Origin: JBALVT01 sp036961345
GTDB lineage: Bacteria; Pseudomonadota; Gammaproteobacteria; Pseudomonadales; Halieaceae
Direction of reading: 5' to 3'
Assembly: GCA_036961345.1 (NCBI GenBank)
Contig: JBALVT010000142.1
Span: forward strand, 1 to 11,501
Length of the DNA: 11,501 bases
In this document: positions 7,649-11,501 of the stretch, in pieces
How positions within the stretch are numbered: position 1 is the first letter of the stretch
How the letters are laid out: each line of letters opens with the position of its first letter
The notes under the pieces: generated by a model
What the model was told of the DNA's origin: nothing
Databases searched by the model: none
What the model saw: the letters and a program-made list of their open reading frames with translations, nothing else
Program-made: the position numbers and the translations under genes

Positions 7649-8881
7649 TTGAACCCAAAACCCGCCTACTACGAGAAAGACCCTCCATATGGCTGGCTAA
7701 TGGTTTTTGTCGTATTCACCCTGAGCGCTTTATCATTCGGTGCGCTCGGTTCCATCTCGGTATTCCTGAAGCCGTTGTCGGTAGAGTTCGGCTGGGGCCG
7801 GGGGGAAACGAGTCTGGGGTACACGGCCATTGCATTTTCAACAGCACTGTTTGGGGTTCTCTGGGGTTTTGTCGCTGACAAGTTTGGAACACGCTGGTTT
7901 GGGGTCATTGCGGCCCTCTCTATGACACTGAGCCTGTATCTGTTGAGTACGCAGTCAGGTATTTTCGAGTTCTATCTTTACTACTTCCTGTTCGGTGCTT
8001 TTGGCAACGCAATGGCAAGCACACCCCTGTTTGCAAACGTCGGATTCTGGTTTCGCACAAATCCGGGGCTCGCCCTCGGCATTACAGCCTCCGGCGGAGC
8101 AATCGGACAGGGAGTCGTACCTTATTGTGTTGGAATGTCTCTGGACGCGTACGGCTGGCAGACAACTTACGTCATTATGGCAGCTGTCTATCTTGCCATC
8201 GCCCTGCCAATTAGCCTGTTCATCAGGGAATCACCCTGGCGACAAAGAGCCCGGTTGAAAGGTGCGATTGATGATTGTGACTTCCCCCTCTCGGAGATGG
8301 AGGTCGTCATATGGATCAGCGTCGCAGTGATCTTCTGTTGTAATTGCATGGCTGTACCTATTGTTCACCTAGTGCCACTTCTAACGGATGATGGCTATAC
8401 CGTTGCCGACGCTACCAGCGTACTCCTGGTATTAATGCTCTCGGGCGGTTTCGGGCGCATCATGGGCGGCAAGCTGGGAGACATGATTGGCGCATTACCA
8501 ACCTACATATTGATGTCATTTGGACAAACGTTCTTCGTGTTCTGGTTTCCACATATCGAAGGTCTGACAGCGCTATACATCCTGGCGGTGTTATTTGGCT
8601 TCACCTATTCAGGTGTCATGTCGAGCATCTTGGTTTGTACCCGTATGATGGTGCGTGCAGGTTTCGCAGGACGAGCGATGAGTCTCACCTCGTTTTTTGG
8701 CTGGTCAGGTATGGGCATGGGGGGGTTCGTCGGCGGCAAGCTGTTTGACATCTATGGCAACTATGATTGGTCTTTTACCTTCGCCTCCATGATGGGGGTA
8801 ATCAATCTCATCATTCTGTGTGCCTTCTATCTCAGAATTCGAACCAGTAGGCAATTACAACCCGCTTTAGCCACCAGCTAA
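7649..8881 (+). CDS. MFS transporter, monocarboxylate/oxalate-formate-like
   Basis: A 12-helix major facilitator, about 410 residues from the chosen start. It resembles the family that moves small carboxylates across the inner membrane, but the substrate cannot be read. Visible signs: first helix GWLMVFVVFTLSALSFGALG; loop 2-3 motif GFVADKFGTRW (G-x3-D-x2-G-x-R form); a helix-5 segment GLALGITASGGAIGQG; a charged central loop (ESPWRQRARLKG); and a second-half echo GRIMGGKLGDMIGA. The frame is open back to a TTG at 7520, but the extra 43 residues look unlike any MFS N-terminus and cross the candidate operator. The TTG at 7649 gives LNPKPAYYEKDPPYGWL, close to what I recall for relatives. No strong ribosome site supports either, and the first in-frame ATG (7700) would cut helix 1. 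The native 5' end may have been altered when the IS6 element landed 200 bases upstream. Confidence 0.85.
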   Translation: MNPKPAYYEKDPPYGWLMVFVVFTLSALSFGALGSISVFLKPLSVEFGWGRGETSLGYTAIAFSTALFGVLWGFVADKFGTRWFGVIAALSMTLSLYLLSTQSGIFEFYLYYFLFGAFGNAMASTPLFANVGFWFRTNPGLALGITASGGAIGQGVVPYCVGMSLDAYGWQTTYVIMAAVYLAIALPISLFIRESPWRQRARLKGAIDDCDFPLSEMEVVIWISVAVIFCCNCMAVPIVHLVPLLTDDGYTVADATSVLLVLMLSGGFGRIMGGKLGDMIGALPTYILMSFGQTFFVFWFPHIEGLTALYILAVLFGFTYSGVMSSILVCTRMMVRAGFAGRAMSLTSFFGWSGMGMGGFVGGKLFDIYGNYDWSFTFASMMGVINLIILCAFYLRIRTSRQLQPALATS

Positions 8882-9245
8882 TTTGGCATCAATCGGTCGA
8901 TTTTCCAATACAGATAGTAGCCACACCTGAAGCCCCATAATCAGTGGGTGGCGCAATAGTCGGAAGGCGATCCAGCTGACTGCACTGGCAAGCAACAACA
9001 ATTCTTCATATATCCTGCCCGTAGATTTTTTTGAAAATTTAATAAAGGCGAACCTGACGGAGTTTCAGTAGAGCTTCAAAGTTCGGTTTCAAAAACCTGT
9101 TACCTCTCTTCAACTGACTGCAACATCGCTCGGTATTATCCCCAACCAATCTCGGCATAAGCTCGATCTCAGTTACCCACCCTACCCCATCAGCTAAACC
9201 CGCTAGCTTTCTTCAAGTTACTGCCCAACCTCTCCACACACCACC
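8882..9245. other. Non-coding stretch after the MFS gene
   Basis: No convincing gene was found here. It contains an AT-rich tract (about 9023-9046, with a run of T and TTGAAAATTTAATAAA) and then pyrimidine-rich sequence leading into the tRNA fragment at 9246. No clear terminator with stem and T-run follows the MFS stop. If the tRNA half is an att scar, this stretch is island DNA, because the 5' half of the tRNA gene is absent from it. Confidence 0.5.
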
Positions 9246-9293
9246 CGACTCATAATCGGCAGGTCGAAAGTTCAAATCTTTCTGGGCCCACCA
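9246..9293 (+). tRNA. 3' half of a tRNA-Ile2 (CAT anticodon) gene; candidate attachment-site scar
   Basis: The bases run from the anticodon stem to the encoded CCA. The anticodon loop CTCATAA (9249-9255, CAT at 9251-9253) is flanked by CGA/TCG stem bases. The variable loop AGGTC follows, then the T arm GAAAG / TTCAAAT / CTTTC (9266-9282), the acceptor strand TGGGCCC (9283-9289), discriminator A and CCA (9291-9293), then TTTT. This matches bacterial tRNA-Ile2, whose CAU anticodon is modified to lysidine, rather than tRNA-Met. No acceptor 5' strand or D arm lies upstream, so no functional tRNA can be made. Such 3' halves of 45-50 bases are the usual footprint of tyrosine-integrase islands that insert into tRNA genes. 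No integrase is in the window. Confidence 0.75.
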
Positions 9294-9341
9294 TTTTCGA
9301 TAGTTTTCATAGAGTTATAACTGCTTAGAGCATCCGACTAT

Positions 9342-9369
9342 GGGTGCTGACGGTTTTGGCAAATTAACT
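9342..9369 (+). repeat. Left terminal repeat of the intact IS6-family element
   Basis: This 28-base tract matches the reverse complement of 10156-10183 at 23 positions. It consists of GGGTGCTGAC followed by GGTTTTGGCAAATTAACT. The inner part shares CAAATTAACT with the right end of the decayed copy. Confidence 0.55.
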
Positions 9370-9400
9370 CAGCCAGTCCGCAGAGACATTCAAGCAGGCT

Positions 9401-10084
9401 TCAGGCCACCGCCATGCTCCAATCACCAAACGCACTCACCCTCAGATCCCGATAGTGTTCAGCCCTGACCAGGTGCCTGCCAAGGTTAAAAAGATTCTGG
9501 ACTGCGGCATGTGCGGAAACAAATCGCTGGGCCTGCTTAACTGACTTGAACCGCCGCATCACTCGCTCTCTTACCCTAGTCGCCTCGTGAGATTGCTCCG
9601 CTCGATTATTCTCATACGGCTTGGTACTGTGGATCACCTCGGGGATCAACTCGCGATGAGCAACGCCATAGCTTCTTAACTTATCCGTCACGATCTTCCT
9701 TGGCTCTCCGCCATGTGACCTGAGTAAGCGCTTGAAGAAACGCTTCGCAGCAGCACCATCTCGCCTTGCCTGGAGATACACATCAACCACTTCACCACCC
9801 TGGTCTACAGCCGGCCACAAATAGTGTTGCTTACCGTTGATCTTTACGAAGACTTCATCGATGTAAAAGGTGTCGCCGTAGCCCCGGTGCTTTCGCTTCA
9901 AACGGCGAGTATAAATGGCCCCGAACTTGATACACCACAGTCGGATTGACTCGCGGCTAACAGTGATACCTCGTTCAGCAAGGAGACCTTCAATGTCTCG
10001 GTGACTGAGATTGAAGCGATGGTAGAGCCAGACGGCGTAGCTGATGATGTCTGGAGGAAATCGATGTCGTTTATATGTGCTCAT
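9401..10084 (-). CDS. IS6-family transposase
   Basis: A 227-residue DDE transposase, close to the usual IS6-family length. The N-terminal part (about 24-55) has a helix-turn-helix look: SHRDIEGLLAERGITVSRE. Probable catalytic residues are D76 (FYIDEVF), D134 (IVTDKLRSYG) and E163 (NNRAEQSH), followed by RERVMRRFKSVKQAQRF, a typical signature of the group. Spacing between the second Asp and Glu is 28 residues, somewhat less than the 34 of IS26-like members, so it belongs to a different branch. The start ATG at 10084 lies within the first unit of a tandem repeat that makes up the right IS end. No frameshift or stop interrupts the gene; it may be active and could supply enzyme for the decayed copy at 6820-7449. 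Confidence 0.92.
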   Translation of the reverse strand: MSTYKRHRFPPDIISYAVWLYHRFNLSHRDIEGLLAERGITVSRESIRLWCIKFGAIYTRRLKRKHRGYGDTFYIDEVFVKINGKQHYLWPAVDQGGEVVDVYLQARRDGAAAKRFFKRLLRSHGGEPRKIVTDKLRSYGVAHRELIPEVIHSTKPYENNRAEQSHEATRVRERVMRRFKSVKQAQRFVSAHAAVQNLFNLGRHLVRAEHYRDLRVSAFGDWSMAVA

Positions 10085-10175
10085 CCACCGATTCTATCAA
10101 GTTTGGCATTTAACTTGTCGGTACCTATTCATCCACTGATTCTACCAATTTGGGTAGTTAATTTGGCGATACCTT
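10082..10175. repeat. Imperfect tandem duplication at the right end of the IS6 element
   Basis: Unit 1 (10082-10129) and unit 2 (10130-10175) both begin CATCCAC, contain GATTCTA and end in an IS-end-like tract reading GGTACCGACAAGTTAA or GGTATCGCCAAATTAA on the - strand. About 34 of 44 aligned bases agree. It may record two successive IS ends or a local duplication. Confidence 0.55.
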
Positions 10176-10183
10176 CAGTACCC
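10156..10183 (-). repeat. Right terminal repeat of the intact IS6-family element
   Basis: On the - strand it reads GGGTACTGAA followed by GGTATCGCCAAATTAACT, pairing with 9342-9369 at 23 of 28 positions. Confidence 0.55.
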
Positions 10184-10200
10184 TTTAACTTGTCAGTAGC
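10184..10200 (-). repeat. Extra IS6-end-like tract outside the right repeat
   Basis: On the - strand it reads GCTACTGACAAGTTAAA, agreeing with GGTACTGACAAGTTAA in all but one of the first 16 bases. It abuts the right terminal repeat, giving three end-like tracts within 90 bases. Confidence 0.4.
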
Positions 10201-10251
10201 TTACTATGGCCTCGGAAGTTAAGGTAGAGCGAGACCAAATCTCCATCCATA

Positions 10252-10280
10252 TTTTCAAATATGTAGCATAATGTTATAGA
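10252..10280 (+). promoter_or_regulatory. Possible promoter of the lipoprotein hydrolase gene
   Basis: TTTTCA (10252-10257) and TATAGA (10275-10280) are 17 bases apart, each with four of six consensus bases, ending 21 bases before the ATG. A weak CATAAT (10267-10272) is an alternative -10. The region is AT-rich and outside the IS, so the gene may have its own promoter. Confidence 0.3.
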
Positions 10281-10301
10281 TGCTGTATTTGTGGAAAAGT
10301 T

Positions 10302-11261
10302 ATGAAGTTGTTTGCATTAATTTTCTTTGTTGCATTGGGCACAGGATGTTCGGCCTTCGAGCGGTATGTACCAGAAACACAGCCTCTCGATAATGGTCCT
10401 CTTGCAGTTCCGGATGTGAGTGTAAATATAACAAACTTGGGATCATGCACTGATTCGCCTGACCGAACACTGCGATTTAATTCTAACCTTCCGGTAACGA
10501 TTTTGGTTCATGGCTGCAATGGTTCTGCTGGTCGATTTCGGGAACTCGCGCAGCTATACACATTCCACGGACAGCAAGCCGTATGTTTCACCTATGATGA
10601 TCGGGCGAGCCTGGTAGACAGTGCTCAAAATCTCCGCACCGCTATTGATCAGCTATACAACCAAACGAATAAACAGAATATTTCTGTTATTGGACATAGT
10701 ATGGGAGGATTGGTGGCGCGAAAAGCTATGGAGAGCCCGTATGAAAATGAGTATTTTCAAGATGATATCGAACTGAGCCTGGTCACTGTATCGGCACCAT
10801 TGGCTGGCATCAAGGTCGCGCAAGCATGTGGCTCCAAACTTTTTCACTGGTTAAGCTTGGGATTCATACCAGCTTCATGCTGGGCTGTTTCTGGTGATAA
10901 TTGGTACGAGATCACTTCAGCTTCAAATTTCATCAAAAAGCCTAGTCCTTTGTCGCCATCCATTCATAAATATCTAAAAATTGTTACCGATGAGAAAGGT
11001 ACTTGCCGTCGCTCGAATAAAAAGGGGGCGTGTTTGAAATCTGACTATGTGTTTGATCTTGAGGAGCAGTATCACCCAATTATCGATGGTTATTCGCAAG
11101 TGACTAACATTAAGGTCGAAGCCGGTCACGTAGAAATTGTAGGATACAAAGGAGTCTCTCCACGAAAGCTACTTTCAACTTTGCAGCAAAATGGAATGCT
11201 TCCCAAAACGCCACCCGAACAAAGGGCTGAATTAGAGAAGCTTCTTGCTCGCCTATACTAA
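10302..11261 (+). CDS. Alpha/beta-hydrolase lipoprotein (probable esterase or lipase)
   Basis: A 319-residue envelope lipoprotein with a serine-hydrolase domain. The signal ends in the lipobox LGTGC, with Cys16 as the lipid anchor. The residue after it (Ser) would allow outer-membrane sorting. An oxyanion-hole segment LVHGCNGSAGRF (about 69-80) precedes the nucleophile elbow GHSMGG with Ser133. Likely partners are D262 (IIDGYS) and H276 (AGHVEIV). Eight cysteines in all, including GTCRRSNKKGAC near 235-245, suggest disulfides in the periplasm. The substrate is unknown; membership in the lipase/PGAP1-like fold is inferred from the motifs. GGA at 10293-10295 is a plausible ribosome site. The coding sequence is visibly more AT-rich than the efflux operon, which fits separate origin. 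It stands alone between IS remnants. Confidence 0.85.
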   Translation: MKLFALIFFVALGTGCSAFERYVPETQPLDNGPLAVPDVSVNITNLGSCTDSPDRTLRFNSNLPVTILVHGCNGSAGRFRELAQLYTFHGQQAVCFTYDDRASLVDSAQNLRTAIDQLYNQTNKQNISVIGHSMGGLVARKAMESPYENEYFQDDIELSLVTVSAPLAGIKVAQACGSKLFHWLSLGFIPASCWAVSGDNWYEITSASNFIKKPSPLSPSIHKYLKIVTDEKGTCRRSNKKGACLKSDYVFDLEEQYHPIIDGYSQVTNIKVEAGHVEIVGYKGVSPRKLLSTLQQNGMLPKTPPEQRAELEKLLARLY

Positions 11262-11341
11262 ATCTATAAGGCGGGCACGTAATTGGGGCGTTAATTCGAC
11301 GCCTATGATCCGTGGGTCGAGAACATCAAAGCGAGGTTCAG

Positions 11342-11357
11342 GGTTCTGTCAAGTTAA
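11342..11357 (+). repeat. Orphan IS6-end-like motif, GGTTCTGTCAAGTTAA
   Basis: Agrees with GGTACTGACAAGTTAA at 14 of 16 positions, in the orientation of a left end. No transposase follows; an integrase-core IS begins 19 bases later. Confidence 0.35.
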
Positions 11358-11376
11358 GTGCTTGAGCCGCGGTAGA

Positions 11377-11393
11377 CCTGTCCCTGGCGAAAT
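11377..11393 (+). repeat. Left terminal repeat of the right-hand integrase-core IS
   Basis: CCTGTCCCTGGCGAAAT is the exact reverse complement of 346-362. The sequence after it does not match the 3' end of the left transposase, so this is the opposite (5') end of the element and the two copies point the same way. Confidence 0.75.
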
Positions 11394-11463
11394 GTTAATT
11401 TCCCAATAATATCAGAGTGTTGCCGGTTGCTGCTTGCTCCAGCAAATATTACCCTCGGACAGC

Positions 11464-11501
11464 ATGAGAGATGTTATCTACTTACTTTTTCACCTGCTCA
11501 C
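11464..11501 (+). CDS. Integrase-core transposase, 5' start only
   Basis: ATG at 11464 opens a frame, MRDVIYLLFHLLT, that runs off the window. This opening matches, from memory, the N-terminus of the integrase-core proteins whose C-terminus is encoded at 1-339. It lies 70 bases inside the terminal repeat at 11377-11393, a normal distance for an IS. With 12 complete codons, the call depends on context. Confidence 0.55.
   Translation, partial: MRDVIYLLFHLL

Larger units (their letters stand above)
9343..10183 (-). mobile_element. IS6-family insertion sequence with intact transposase
   Basis: About 840 bp, a normal size for IS6-family elements, with one transposase gene on the - strand and terminal repeats at 9342-9369 and 10156-10183. 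The right end is complex: further end-like tracts lie at 10112-10125 and 10184-10200, so the true outer boundary could be 10125, 10183 or 10200. The outermost choice leaves a degenerate 8-bp flank match (9335-9342 and 10201-10208, six of eight). It sits between the tRNA half and the lipoprotein gene. Confidence 0.75.
363..11376. mobile_element. Interval bounded by two directly oriented IS ends (compound-transposon-like)
   Basis: The left boundary is the right end of one integrase-core IS, and the right boundary is the left end of another in the same orientation. Everything between them, about 11 kb with the efflux operon, MFS transporter and lipoprotein hydrolase, could in principle be mobilised or deleted by recombination between the copies. 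Only the IS edges are visible, so it is not known whether either copy is complete. Independent insertions of the same IS would give the same picture. Confidence 0.35.

Noticed and set aside
28..9056. The 12-base string AAGGCGAACCTG at 28-39 and 9045-9056
   Set aside because: Flanking bases do not align, so it is most likely chance rather than a shared element.
9246..9293. Reading the CAT anticodon fragment as tRNA-Met
   Set aside because: The anticodon-stem, variable-loop and acceptor bases agree with bacterial tRNA-Ile2 as I recall it, not with initiator or elongator tRNA-Met.
10082..10175. Tandem repeat considered as a CRISPR or iteron array
   Set aside because: There are only two diverged units with no spacer regularity, and they are explained as IS-end sequence.
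11285..11304. Hairpin GGCGT / ACGCC after the hydrolase gene considered as a terminator or an integron attC site
   Set aside because: The stem is only five pairs with no T-run, and the flanking core bases do not fit the attC GTTRRRY pattern.

Overview
The window looks like accessory DNA from a Gram-negative bacterium, most likely a gammaproteobacterium. The evidence is a three-part RND efflux operon with an outer-membrane channel, a lipobox lipoprotein, and a tRNA-Ile2(CAU) 3' half that ends in encoded CCA. Genus cannot be read from the sequence; the resemblance of the genes to marine gammaproteobacterial proteins is only my impression. Five mobile-element remnants or copies separate the genes, so this is a mosaic island.

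Layout. At 1-362 lies the 3' end of an integrase-core (DDE) insertion sequence. At 468-6527 is a heavy-metal efflux operon on the + strand: a small His-rich exported protein, then an outer-membrane factor, a periplasmic adaptor and a CzcA-type RND pump. At 6553-6827 is a short fragment of a hypothetical protein starting inside an IS-end-like motif. At 6820-7449 is a decayed, internally deleted IS6-family element. At 7649-8881 is a 12-helix MFS transporter resembling the monocarboxylate/oxalate-formate group, preceded by a symmetrical candidate operator. At 8882-9341 is non-coding DNA holding the 3' half of a tRNA-Ile(CAT) gene, which looks like an attachment-site scar. At 9343-10183 is an IS6-family element with an intact transposase. 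At 10302-11261 is a Cys-rich alpha/beta-hydrolase lipoprotein. At 11377-11501 a second copy of the integrase-core IS family begins, in the same orientation as the left one.

How it fits together. The only functional unit with several genes is the metal-efflux operon: adaptor and pump sit in the inner membrane and periplasm, the channel spans the outer membrane, and together they would expel divalent cations (Zn/Co/Cd type, judged from pump motifs). No metal-responsive regulator is present in the window. The MFS gene and the hydrolase gene are single-gene modules bounded by IS6-family ends.

The most unusual features are architectural. The 11-kb interval is bounded by directly oriented ends of one IS type sharing a perfect 17-bp inverted repeat. 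A second terminal motif, close to GGTACTGMCAARTTAA, recurs about eight times at the seams between modules. A half tRNA gene sits among them. I see no CRISPR array, toxin-antitoxin pair, phage gene or clearly new defence system.
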